A stretch of 64,000 bases of DNA, taken from NCBI RefSeq assembly GCF_022662575.1, contig NZ_JALBFU010000002.1:62001-126000 (forward strand). Reading direction: 5' to 3'. Source of the DNA: Luteimonas aquatica. Lineage in GTDB: Bacteria > Pseudomonadota > Gammaproteobacteria > Xanthomonadales > Xanthomonadaceae. Positions 27,209-35,968 of this stretch are shown one piece after another (position 1 is the first letter of the stretch; every line of letters begins with the position of its first letter). The notes beneath the pieces were generated by a model, which was not told where the DNA came from, did not search any database, and was given only the letters and a program-made list of their open reading frames with translations. The position numbers and the translations under genes are program-made.

Positions 27209-27925
27209 TCAGTCCTTCTTGGCGCCTTGTCCGAACAGGTGCTTGCGATCCTCGTCGGTCAGCGGCTGCCCCGCGCTCGGATTGATCCGCTTGGTCAGGG
27301 CATAGGCGCGCTGCGTCGCCGGGCGCGCGGCGATGGCGGCATGCCAGCGGCGCACGTTGGCGAAAGGCGCCAGATCCAGCGGCACGGCCGTATAGGGATT
27401 GATCCAGGGATAGGTGGCGATGTCGGCGATGCTGTACTCGCCGCCGGCGATGAAATCGCGGCCTTCCAGGCGCCTGTCGAGCACGCCGAGCAGCCGTTCG
27501 GCCTCCTTGGTGTAGCGCTCGATCGCGTAGGGGATCTTGTCCGGGGCGTAGACGTTGAAGTGGCCGTACTGCCCGGTCATCGGCCCGAGGCCGGCCATCT
27601 GCCAGAACAGCCATTCCAGCGTTTCCATGCGCGCGCGCGGCTCGGACGGCAGGAACTTGCCGGTCTTCTCGGCCAGGTACAGCAGGATCGCGCCGGATTC
27701 GAACACGCTGAGCGGCGCGCCGCCGTCGGCCGGCGCGGTGTCCACGATCGCCGGAATCTTGTTGTTCGGCGAAATGGCCAGGAACGCCGGCGCGAACTGC
27801 TCGCCCTTGCCGATGTTCACGGGATGGATGGTGTACTCGAGGGGGTGTCCGGCATCGACCAGCTCCTCGAGCAGCAGGGCGGGCTTGTGGCCGTTGGGGG
27901 TGGTCCAGTAATAGAGTTCGATCAT
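27209..27925 (-). CDS. Nu-class glutathione S-transferase, YfcG-like
   Basis: A 238-residue GST. The N-terminal thioredoxin-like domain carries the Nu-class signature TTPNGHKPALLLEEL and SPNNKIPAIVD, with FESGAILLYLAEKTGKFLP completing it. The helical C-terminal domain contains WLFWQMAGLGPMTGQ and DIATYPWINPY. E. coli YfcG and YghU of this class act as glutathione-dependent disulfide-bond reductases rather than classical transferases, and the Thr/Asn of TTPN are their active residues. A cytosolic redox role is inferred. Confidence 0.88.
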   Translation of the reverse strand: MIELYYWTTPNGHKPALLLEELVDAGHPLEYTIHPVNIGKGEQFAPAFLAISPNNKIPAIVDTAPADGGAPLSVFESGAILLYLAEKTGKFLPSEPRARMETLEWLFWQMAGLGPMTGQYGHFNVYAPDKIPYAIERYTKEAERLLGVLDRRLEGRDFIAGGEYSIADIATYPWINPYTAVPLDLAPFANVRRWHAAIAARPATQRAYALTKRINPSAGQPLTDEDRKHLFGQGAKKD

Positions 27926-28270
27926 GGCGAGAGGGTCGGTTGCGCGCGCCGGGGCGCCAGGGCGGCGGCCGGCGGCGAGGTGGAACGTCGGACGGCCCGG
28001 GGCCGGGACGCGGAACCGCGGTCGGCGTGGGCGCGCCGCGGACGGTGGGAAGGCGTGGCCGACTCTAGCGCAGGCGATGCAGCGGTGCGAGCAATGCTGC
28101 GTTGCGTTTCAGGCGGGAACCCGCGAGGGTCCCGCGGCGCTAGCCGGTCGAGCATGAAGGCGGCGTCATCGCGATGACATCGGTCCCATCGCATCCCCGG
28201 GCGTCCGCGCTTGGCAGCGCCATCGCCGGCGGCTAACCTGCTCTCCGTTTCCGTCCAATCCCCCACCCGC
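27926..28270. promoter_or_regulatory. Divergent intergenic region GST / YqhA-like gene
   Basis: This 345-bp region separates divergent genes. A TAGAGT on the minus strand near 28066 and a TAACCT on the plus strand near 28233 are possible -10 boxes. Nothing else is apparent. Confidence 0.35.
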
Positions 28271-28900
28271 ATGAAAGATCCCGGCCGGTCCCGTTTGAAT
28301 CCCTTGCCGGCGCTGATTTTCAGCTCGCGCTGGCTGCAGCTGCCGCTCTACCTCGGCCTGATCGTGGCCCAGGGCGTGTACGTGTTCCTGTTCGTCAAGG
28401 AACTCTGGCATCTGATCCACGACGCGCCCAAGCTCACCGAGCAGGCGATCATGCTGATCGTGCTCGGCCTGATCGACGTGGTGATGATCTCCAACCTGCT
28501 GGTCATGGTGATCGTCGGCGGCTACGAGACCTTCGTCTCCCGCCTGCGCCTGGAAGGCCATCCGGACCAGCCGGAATGGCTGAGCCACGTCAACGCCAGC
28601 GTGCTGAAGGTGAAGCTGGCGATGGCGATCATCGGCATCTCCTCGATCCATCTGCTCAAGACCTTCATCGAGGCCGGCTCGCTGGGGCTGCCGATCTGCG
28701 GCTCGGCGGAATTCGCCGGCCTCAAGCAGGCGGCGGGGGAGGCGGCGGCGCAGCTGCGCTGCACCACCACCGAGACCGCCGGGGTGATGTGGCAGACCAT
28801 CATCCATTGCGTCTTCATCCTGTCGGCGATCGGCATCGCCTGGACCGACAAGCTGATGTCGCAGACCGCGGGCAAGCGCGAACACGCCGCGGCGCATTGA
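28271..28900 (+). CDS. YqhA family (UPF0114) inner-membrane protein
   Basis: A 209-residue protein with four hydrophobic helices. It carries the family segments FSSRWLQLPLYLGLIVAQGV, LIDVVMISNLLVMVIVGGYE, FVSRL and WLSHVNASVLKVKLAMAIIG, matching the YqhA/TIGR00645 family in length and order. The function of this family is unknown; it resembles small ion-channel-like proteins only loosely. The ATG at 28271 is the family start, and the in-frame sequence before it does not look coding. Confidence 0.85.
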   Translation: MKDPGRSRLNPLPALIFSSRWLQLPLYLGLIVAQGVYVFLFVKELWHLIHDAPKLTEQAIMLIVLGLIDVVMISNLLVMVIVGGYETFVSRLRLEGHPDQPEWLSHVNASVLKVKLAMAIIGISSIHLLKTFIEAGSLGLPICGSAEFAGLKQAAGEAAAQLRCTTTETAGVMWQTIIHCVFILSAIGIAWTDKLMSQTAGKREHAAAH

Positions 28901-29042
28901 GCGCCGCGAGGAGGCGGAGCGTGCCGATCGCGGCGTCGAATGGCCAGAACCCGCTTCCAGCCCGATGGCGGGCCGCGCCGCGCTTGACGGCGGCATGGGT
29001 CTGCGAAACATTGCCCGTCTAGACGCGAACGCGGAGCGTGCC

Positions 29043-32000
29043 ATGAGCCTCGTCGAGGCAGGGCAGAAACGCTGGAGCTATCGCACCATGGCCTACGGCC
29101 TGGCGCCGGCCATGATCCTGGGCATGGCCGTGATCCTGGCATTCGCGCTCTGGAACGACTATCGCGTCCGCTACGACACCGGCAGGACCCACTCCGCGAC
29201 GCTGGCCAACAGCATCCTGCGCCAGGTGAGCCAGCTGCTGCACGACGTCGAGCACGCATCCGGCGTTTCCGGACGCACCCCGGAGCTGCTGGCCGAGCTG
29301 CACGCGCGCCATCCTGAGCTGCAGGCGCTGGAGGTGGCGGCCGCGCCGGGCGAGAAGCCCGTGGGCGAGGAACACCTGTACATCGATCCTCCGGTGCGCA
29401 GGGGGGCGGAGGCGCTCTGGGTGCTGCCGATGCGCATGCAGGACGATGCCGGGCGCGTGCGGCTGCGGATGTGGATGCGGGCGGACGTGCTGCAGGCGAT
29501 GGTGGACGGCACCGGCATCGGCGAGCACGGCATCGCCAGCATCATGCACGCCGACGGCACCATGATCGCGCGCTCCGGGGACGCGCAGCTCGGCTATACC
29601 GGAAAGAGCATGCGCAACGCGCGCGCGTTCTCGCCGTCTTACCTGGGCATGTACGCGGCCACGTACACGGGATCGAGCCCGATCGACGGCAAGGAGCGCA
29701 TCATCAGCTTCCGCAGGTCGCCGGAATTCCAGCTGATCGCGGTGGCCGGCGTCTCCTATTCCGACCTGCTCATCGACTGGCTCGGGTTCGCGGTGGTCGC
29801 CGGCGCCCTGTTCGCGGTCATCGCCTGCATCTGCCTGCTGGAGTTGTGGCGGTTCACGCGCGCGGCCGCGCGCGAGCACGGACTGCAGCAGCGCATGACC
29901 CAGGCGGCGCAGCACCTGGCGGAAATGCGCGAGCGCGCGCGCCAGGCCGAGGAGCAGTACCACTTCCTGTACGAGCGCCATCCGCTGCCGGCCTGGGTGT
30001 TCGACAAGAAGACGCTGCGCATCCTCGAGGTCAACGAGATGGCGCTGGAACGCTACGGCTACACCCGCGAGGAGTTCCTGCGCCTGAGCATCCTCGACAT
30101 CAGGCCCGAGGAGGATCGCGCCGAGGTCGCCGAATCCGCGCGGCGGGAGGCCCCGCACAGCCGCCACGGCAGGATCTGGCGGCACCGGCGCAAGGATGGC
30201 ACGCAGATCTACGTCGCCGTGTATGCCAGCGACGTGGTGTTCCAGGGGCAGTCGGCGCGGCTGGCGCTGGTGCTCGACGTCACCGACCGCGTGCAGGCCG
30301 AGACCGACCTGGCGCGCAGCGAGGAACGCTTCCAGCTGGTGGCGCGAGCCACCAGCGACGCCATCTGGGACTGGGATCTGGGGACGAACGGGCTGTGGTG
30401 GAGCGACAGCTTCTACACGCAGTTCCTCTGGTCGCGCGAGCGCATCGCGCCGACGCTGGAGGGCTGGGAGGCGCTGCTGCATCCGGACGACATCGGACCG
30501 ACGATGCAGTCGCTCGACAAGGCGCTGGCCGACGGCGTGGACGAGTGGAGCGGGAGCTACCGCTTCCGGCGCGGCGACGGCAGCTACGCCACCGTGCTGG
30601 ACCGGGCCATCATCCAGCGCGATGCCGCCGGCCGGGCGGTGCGCGCGGTCGGCGGCATGGTCGATATCTCGCGGCAGCGCCGCGACGAGGCCGAGCTGAA
30701 GCTGCTGCGCAGCGCCATCGAGGCGGCGCAGGACGGCGTCGTGGTGGTCGATGCGCAGAACGAGGAACGGCCGCTGGTCTACGTCAATCCCGCTTTCGAG
30801 CGCATGACCGGCTATGCGGAAGCGGAAGTGCTGGGGCGGCGCGCCGATTTCATGTTGGGCAACGACAACGAGGAAGAGCTGAGGCGGCTGTCGGAATCGC
30901 TGGCGCAGGGCCGCGAGGCGCGCGCGCTGCTGCGCGGCTACCGCAAGGACAGCCAGAAATTCTGGTACGAGGTGCTGGTCTCTCCCGTCTACGGCGACGA
31001 AGGGCGGATCACGCACTACGTCGGCACCTTCAACGACGTCAGCGCGCGCCAGCGCCTGGAGGAGCAGCTCACCTATCGCGCCACCCACGACCCGCTCACC
31101 GGCATGCCCAACCGGCAGCTGCTGCTCGACCGCCTCGAGCACGCGGTGAGCGTGGACTGCCGGCCGATCGCCATCGCCTTCGTCGACATCGACGACTTCA
31201 AGCTGATCAACGACGGGCTCGGCCACGGCGTCGGCGACGAGGTGCTGCGGGTGGTGGCCGCGCGGCTGCGCACGGCGGTGCGCGCGGTCGACACCGTCAG
31301 CCGCTTCGGCGGCGACGAGTTCGTGCTGCTGCTCGGGCGCCCGGAGGGGCCGGACGACATCGAGGCGATGGTGCAGCGCATGCACGCGACGCTGACCAGG
31401 CCGCTGGAGGTGCAGGGCGCGGTGCTGCACATCACGCCCAGCATCGGCTATTGCCGCTATCCCGAGGACGGCGGCGACCAGCAGACCCTGCTGCGCCGCG
31501 CCGACCTGGCCATGTACCAGGCCAAGAGCTACGGCCGCAACTGCGTGGCCGCGTATCGGCCGGAGTTCGACCAGCGCGCCAGCCAGCGCCTGGAACTGGT
31601 CTCGCAGCTGCACGAGGCGCTGCAGTTCGAGCAGTTCGAGCTGGTGTTCCAGCCGCAGTTCCATCGCGACGGCGCCGTGGTCGGCATGGAGGCGCTGCTG
31701 CGCTGGCGGCATCCGCAGCGCGGGCTGCTGGAGCCGAGCGCTTTCATCCGCGCCTGCGAGGACAGCGGGCTGATCGCGCCGATCGGCCGCTGGGCGCTGC
31801 GCGAGGCCGCGCGCCACCATCGCCTGCTGGCCGATCGCGGCTGGGGCCACGTGCGCATCGCCGTCAATATTTCCGCCGAGCAGTTCCTGCAGAACCTGGT
31901 CGACGACGTGGTGGCGGTGGTGCGCGAGCTGGAGCTGCCGCCGGGCGTGTTCGAGCTGGAGCTGACCGAGAGCGCGGTGATGGCCAACCCGCAGGTGGCG

Positions 32001-32393
32001 ATCCGCAGCATGCAGCGCATCCGCGACAGCGGCGTGCTGATCGCGGTCGACGATTTCGGCACCGGCTATTCCAGCCTGGCCTACCTGAAGCAGCTGCCGC
32101 TCGACCGGCTGAAGATCGACCGCTCCTTCGTGCGCGATCTCGGCCACGACCGCGGCGACGAGCTGATCTGCGAGGCGATCGTGCGGCTGGCGCGGGCGAT
32201 CGGGCTGAGCACGATCGCCGAGGGCGTGGAAACCGAGGCGCAACGGCAATGGCTGATCGATTGCGGCTGCGAGGAAATGCAGGGCTTCCTGTTCGGCCCG
32301 CCCGACACCTTCGCCAACACCCTGCGCCGACTGGGCGAGCCGCCCGCCTCCGGCGGCGGCGTGCGCCAGGGCGCGGGGCGCCGCCGGCCCTGA
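29043..32393 (+). CDS. dCache/PAS-PAS-PAS-GGDEF-EAL cyclic di-GMP protein
   Basis: A 1116-residue membrane sensor. Transmembrane helices at about 20-37 and 246-270 bracket a periplasmic sensor. Three PAS domains follow (about 308-420, 430-545, 555-670), then a GGDEF domain with intact RFGGDEF at 754-760 and an I-site RAVD at 747-750, then an EAL domain with MEALLRWRH at 882-890 and DDFGTGYSSLAYL. Both catalytic signatures are intact, so it may make and degrade cyclic di-GMP. The third PAS resembles a LOV domain but has GRRADF where LOV has GRNCRF, so it lacks the photoactive Cys. ATG 29043 has GGAG upstream. Confidence 0.92.
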   Translation: MSLVEAGQKRWSYRTMAYGLAPAMILGMAVILAFALWNDYRVRYDTGRTHSATLANSILRQVSQLLHDVEHASGVSGRTPELLAELHARHPELQALEVAAAPGEKPVGEEHLYIDPPVRRGAEALWVLPMRMQDDAGRVRLRMWMRADVLQAMVDGTGIGEHGIASIMHADGTMIARSGDAQLGYTGKSMRNARAFSPSYLGMYAATYTGSSPIDGKERIISFRRSPEFQLIAVAGVSYSDLLIDWLGFAVVAGALFAVIACICLLELWRFTRAAAREHGLQQRMTQAAQHLAEMRERARQAEEQYHFLYERHPLPAWVFDKKTLRILEVNEMALERYGYTREEFLRLSILDIRPEEDRAEVAESARREAPHSRHGRIWRHRRKDGTQIYVAVYASDVVFQGQSARLALVLDVTDRVQAETDLARSEERFQLVARATSDAIWDWDLGTNGLWWSDSFYTQFLWSRERIAPTLEGWEALLHPDDIGPTMQSLDKALADGVDEWSGSYRFRRGDGSYATVLDRAIIQRDAAGRAVRAVGGMVDISRQRRDEAELKLLRSAIEAAQDGVVVVDAQNEERPLVYVNPAFERMTGYAEAEVLGRRADFMLGNDNEEELRRLSESLAQGREARALLRGYRKDSQKFWYEVLVSPVYGDEGRITHYVGTFNDVSARQRLEEQLTYRATHDPLTGMPNRQLLLDRLEHAVSVDCRPIAIAFVDIDDFKLINDGLGHGVGDEVLRVVAARLRTAVRAVDTVSRFGGDEFVLLLGRPEGPDDIEAMVQRMHATLTRPLEVQGAVLHITPSIGYCRYPEDGGDQQTLLRRADLAMYQAKSYGRNCVAAYRPEFDQRASQRLELVSQLHEALQFEQFELVFQPQFHRDGAVVGMEALLRWRHPQRGLLEPSAFIRACEDSGLIAPIGRWALREAARHHRLLADRGWGHVRIAVNISAEQFLQNLVDDVVAVVRELELPPGVFELELTESAVMANPQVAIRSMQRIRDSGVLIAVDDFGTGYSSLAYLKQLPLDRLKIDRSFVRDLGHDRGDELICEAIVRLARAIGLSTIAEGVETEAQRQWLIDCGCEEMQGFLFGPPDTFANTLRRLGEPPASGGGVRQGAGRRRP

Positions 32394-32430
32394 CGGCCGC
32401 ATGCGTCTCATCTTCCGCGCCGCCATGCGA

Positions 32431-32436
32431 TAAAAT
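32431..32436 (+). promoter_or_regulatory. -10 box 6 nt before uvrD start (leaderless?)
   Basis: TAAAAT ends 6 nt before the uvrD ATG at 32443 and no Shine-Dalgarno sequence precedes that ATG. Transcription starting 6-7 nt after a -10 would begin at the A of the ATG. Confidence 0.5.
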
Positions 32437-32442
32437 GCGAGC

Positions 32443-34638
32443 ATGGATGTCTCGCACCTGCTCGATGCGCTGAATCCCGCGCAACGCGAGGCGGTCAGTG
32501 CCCCCCCCGGTCATTATCTGGTCCTCGCCGGCGCGGGATCGGGCAAGACCCGCGTGCTCACGCACCGCATCGCCTGGCTCAACGAGGTCTTCGGCGTGCC
32601 GGCGCACGGCATTTTCGCCGTCACCTTCACCAACAAGGCGGCCGGCGAGATGCGCGCGCGCGCCGACGCCATGCTGCGCAACGGCAGCCGCGGCCTGTGG
32701 GTGGGTACCTTCCACGGCCTGGCGCATCGCCTGCTGCGGCTGCACTGGCAGGACGCGAAGCTGCCGGAAGGCTTCCAGATCCTCGACAGCGACGACCAGC
32801 TGCGGCTGGTCAAGCGCGTGCTGCAGCAGCTGGAGCTCGACGAGACGCGCTTCCCGCCGCGGCAGATCGCCTGGTGGATCAACGCGCAGAAGGACGAGGG
32901 GCGGCGGCCGCAGAACATCCAGCCCGAGCGCGGCGGCGCGCAGCGCGACGAATGGGCGGACGTGATGCTGCGCAGCTACGCCCTGTACCAGGAGCGCTGC
33001 GACCGCGCCGGGCTGGTCGACTTCGCCGAGATCCTGCTGCGCGCGCACGAGCTTCTGCGCGACCATCCGCCGCTGCTGGCGCACTACCGCCAGCGCTTCG
33101 GCCATCTGCTGGTCGACGAATTCCAGGACACCAACAGCATCCAGTACGCCTTCGTGCGCGTGCTGGCCGGCGACACCGGCCAGGTGTTCGTGGTCGGCGA
33201 CGACGACCAGGCCATCTACGGCTGGCGCGGCGCCAAGGTCGAGAACGTGCAGCGCTTCCTGCAGGATTTCCCCGGCGCCAGGACCATCCGCCTGGAGCAG
33301 AACTACCGCTCCAGCGCCAACATCCTCAACGCCGCCAACGCGGTGATCGCGCACAATCCCGAGCGCCTGGGCAAGCAGCTGTGGACCGACAGCGGCGACG
33401 GCGATCCGATCGACCTGTATGCCGCCTACAACGAGATCGACGAGGCGCGATTCGTGGTCGAGCGCATCCGCCAGTGGGTGCGCGAGGGCGGCAGCTACGG
33501 CGAGGCGGCGGTGCTCTACCGCAGCAACGCCCAGTCGCGCGCCTTCGAAGAGGCGCTGCTGGCCGAGCAGATGCCCTACCGCGTCTACGGCGGCGTGCGC
33601 TTCTTCGAGCGTGCCGAAATCAAGGACACGCTGGCCTACCTGCGCCTGATCGCCAACCGCGGCGACGATGCCGCCTTCGAGCGCGCGGTGAACACGCCCA
33701 CGCGAGGCATCGGCGAGCGTTCGCTGGACGAGGTGCGGCGCCGCGCGCGCGCGGACGGGGTCTCGCTGTGGGAGGCTTCGATCCGCGTCGCGCGCGAGAG
33801 CGTCCTGGCGCCGCGCTCGCGCAATGCGATCGCCGCCTTCCATGCGCTGATCGATGCGGTCGCCGGCGAGGTCGCGGAGCTGCCGTTGCAGGACAAGATC
33901 GACCATGTGCTGATGCGCTCCGGGCTGCGCGAGCATTACGCCAACGAGTCGAAGGCTTCGATCGACTCGCGCGTGGACAACCTCGACGAACTGGTCTCGG
34001 TCGCCTCGCGCTTCACGCGCAGGGACGAGGAGGAGTCGGCCGCGCTCAGCGAGCTGGTGGCCTTCCTGGCCTATGCCGCGCTGGAGGCCGGCGAAGGCCA
34101 GGCGCAGGCGGGGGAGGACGGCGTGCAGCTGATGACGTTGCACAGCGCCAAGGGCCTGGAATTCCCGTTGGTCTTCCTGGCCGGCATGGAGGAGGGGCTG
34201 TTCCCCAATGCGCGTTCGCTGGAGGAGAGCGGGCGGCTGGAGGAGGAGAGGCGCCTGGCCTACGTCGGCGTCACGCGCGCGCGGCAGAAGCTGGTGCTCA
34301 GTTACGCCGAATCGCGGCGCCTGCACGGGCAGGACATGTACGGCCTGCCTTCGCGCTTCCTGCGCGAGATCCCGTCGACGCTGCTGCACGAGGTGCGCCC
34401 GCGGGTGCAGGTGTCGCGGCCGATGTACCAGGCGCAGCCGCGCCGCGCCTTCGGCCATGCCGAACTGGAGCAGGCGCCGGGGCTCAAGCTCGGCCAGAAC
34501 GTGATGCACGCCAAGTTCGGCGCCGGAGTCGTCACCGACATCGAGGGCAGCGGCAGCCATGCGCGCGTGCAGGTGAATTTCGACGATGTCGGCAGCAAGT
34601 GGCTGGTGCTGTCCTACGCGAACCTGCAGCCGGTCTGA
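32443..34638 (+). CDS. uvrD: DNA helicase II
   Basis: A 731-residue superfamily 1A 3'-5' helicase. Walker A GAGSGKT is at 30-36, and further motifs are FTNKAAGEMRAR, VDEFQDTN, DDDQAIYGWRGA, QNYRSSANI, LMTLHSAKGLEF and YVGVTRARQKL. The C-terminus ends with the UvrD-specific Tudor-like module (GQNVMHAKFGAGVV, ARVQVNFDDVGSKWLVL), which separates UvrD from Rep and PcrA. It unwinds DNA in nucleotide excision and mismatch repair. The promoter suggests a leaderless transcript. Confidence 0.95.
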   Translation: MDVSHLLDALNPAQREAVSAPPGHYLVLAGAGSGKTRVLTHRIAWLNEVFGVPAHGIFAVTFTNKAAGEMRARADAMLRNGSRGLWVGTFHGLAHRLLRLHWQDAKLPEGFQILDSDDQLRLVKRVLQQLELDETRFPPRQIAWWINAQKDEGRRPQNIQPERGGAQRDEWADVMLRSYALYQERCDRAGLVDFAEILLRAHELLRDHPPLLAHYRQRFGHLLVDEFQDTNSIQYAFVRVLAGDTGQVFVVGDDDQAIYGWRGAKVENVQRFLQDFPGARTIRLEQNYRSSANILNAANAVIAHNPERLGKQLWTDSGDGDPIDLYAAYNEIDEARFVVERIRQWVREGGSYGEAAVLYRSNAQSRAFEEALLAEQMPYRVYGGVRFFERAEIKDTLAYLRLIANRGDDAAFERAVNTPTRGIGERSLDEVRRRARADGVSLWEASIRVARESVLAPRSRNAIAAFHALIDAVAGEVAELPLQDKIDHVLMRSGLREHYANESKASIDSRVDNLDELVSVASRFTRRDEEESAALSELVAFLAYAALEAGEGQAQAGEDGVQLMTLHSAKGLEFPLVFLAGMEEGLFPNARSLEESGRLEEERRLAYVGVTRARQKLVLSYAESRRLHGQDMYGLPSRFLREIPSTLLHEVRPRVQVSRPMYQAQPRRAFGHAELEQAPGLKLGQNVMHAKFGAGVVTDIEGSGSHARVQVNFDDVGSKWLVLSYANLQPV

Positions 34639-34735
34639 GCGCGCGCCGTGCGCGTGCACGGCGCATGACTACCGACACTGGCCGCGGCGGCGGCGCAGGC
34701 GCAACGTGCGCTGACCCGCGTCCGGGAGCGATGCC

Positions 34736-35935
34736 ATGGCCTGCGAATTCTCCGACTGCGCGGATCCCGCGCGCCGCCGCCTGTTCTCCGTCGCCGCCGC
34801 GTCCCTGCCGGCCGGCCTGATGCTGCTGGGCGGCGGTGCCTTCGCGGCCGAACGGGCCGCCGGCGCGGCACCGCCGCGGAAACTCGAGCTCACCGAGCGC
34901 AGCGTGCTGCTCAGCGGCGACGGCGTGCCGATGACGGCGCAGGCCTGGGTCGCGCAGCTGCAGGCGCTGCTCGAACGCGATGCCGAAGTGAAGGACGTCT
35001 ATCTCGGCAAGGGCGTGGTACAGGCGCTGGAGGCGCGCCTGGCCGCCAGGCTCGGCAAGGCCGCGGCGGTGTTCCTGCCGACCGGCACACTCGCCAACAC
35101 CCTCGCGCTGCGCGTGCTGTGCGGCGAGAACCGCCACGCGCTGGTGCAGCACGAGAGCCACGTCTATCTCGACGAGAGCAACGCGGCCTCCACCCTGAGC
35201 GGCCTGCACCTGGTGCCGCTGGCGAAGGGGCGCGCGGCGCCGACGCCGGAGGAGGTGCGCGCGGCGATCGACGAGGCCGAGAACGGCCCGTATCCGCTCA
35301 AGGTCGGCGCGATCTCGCTGGAGTCGCCGGTGCGCCGCGCCGACGGCGCGATGGTGCCCTACGGGACGGCGCGCGCCATCTCGGAGCTGGCGCGCGGCAA
35401 GCGCATCGGCCTGCACCTGGACGGCGCGCGCCTGCTGCTGGCCAGCGGCCTGCCGGGGTTCGAGATCCGGGCCTACAGCGCGCTGTTCGATACGGTGTAC
35501 GTCTCGCTCTACAAGTACCTGGGCGCGCCCTTCGGCGCGATCCTCGCCGGCGAGACGGACACGATCGACAAGGTGCGCGCGCTGCGCCACGTGTTCGGCG
35601 GCACGATCTTCCGCGGCTGGCCGGCGGCGCTGCCGGCGCTCGATGCGCTGGACGGCTTCGAGGCGCGTTACCTCGAGGCCCGGGCGGCGGCCGAGCGCCT
35701 GTTCGCCGGCCTCGCCGCCGCCGGCGGCTTCACGCCGCAACCGGTCGAGCACGGCACCAACGTCGCTTTCCTGGCCGTGAGCCCCGAGCGCGCCAACGGC
35801 CTGGTCGAACGCCTGCGCCGCGCCGACGTCCATCTGCGCGACATCGAGCAGGGCCGCGTGCAGATCGACACCAACCTGACGCTGCTGCGGCGCAGTCCCG
35901 AGGAATTGATCCGCGCCTTCACCGCGCCCGGTTGA
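34736..35935 (+). CDS. Threonine aldolase-like PLP lyase with Tat-type signal
   Basis: A 399-residue fold-I PLP enzyme of the beta-eliminating-lyase/threonine-aldolase group. The PLP lysine is Lys260 in VSLYKYLGAPFGAI, with HLDGARL at 227-233 and the PTGTLANTLAL N-terminal motif. Unusually, the chain begins with DPARRRLFSVAAASLPAGLM and ends its signal at about AFAAE, resembling a twin-arginine signal. Threonine aldolases are normally cytosolic, whereas a Tat signal would export the folded holoenzyme. The substrate is unassigned. Confidence 0.8.
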   Translation: MACEFSDCADPARRRLFSVAAASLPAGLMLLGGGAFAAERAAGAAPPRKLELTERSVLLSGDGVPMTAQAWVAQLQALLERDAEVKDVYLGKGVVQALEARLAARLGKAAAVFLPTGTLANTLALRVLCGENRHALVQHESHVYLDESNAASTLSGLHLVPLAKGRAAPTPEEVRAAIDEAENGPYPLKVGAISLESPVRRADGAMVPYGTARAISELARGKRIGLHLDGARLLLASGLPGFEIRAYSALFDTVYVSLYKYLGAPFGAILAGETDTIDKVRALRHVFGGTIFRGWPAALPALDALDGFEARYLEARAAAERLFAGLAAAGGFTPQPVEHGTNVAFLAVSPERANGLVERLRRADVHLRDIEQGRVQIDTNLTLLRRSPEELIRAFTAPG

Positions 35936-35941
35936 GCGCTT

Positions 35942-35961
35942 GAGGGCGAACGCGCGCCCTC
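35942..35961. terminator. Hairpin in convergent gap
   Basis: GAGGGCG (35942-35948) pairs with CGCCCTC (35955-35961) in the 33-bp gap between two convergent genes. It could terminate both transcripts, though no T tract is present. Confidence 0.45.
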
Positions 35962-35968
35962 GCGCCGG

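Noticed and set aside
29019..32444. A 1141-codon open frame antisense to the GGDEF/EAL gene
   Set aside because: It mirrors codon periodicity of the real gene in high-GC DNA, is rich in His/Arg/Gln low-complexity sequence and has no recognisable domain.
32697..34820. A long open frame on the same strand inside uvrD
   Set aside because: It is a frame-shifted shadow of uvrD, with Arg/Ala/Gly-rich sequence and no motifs.
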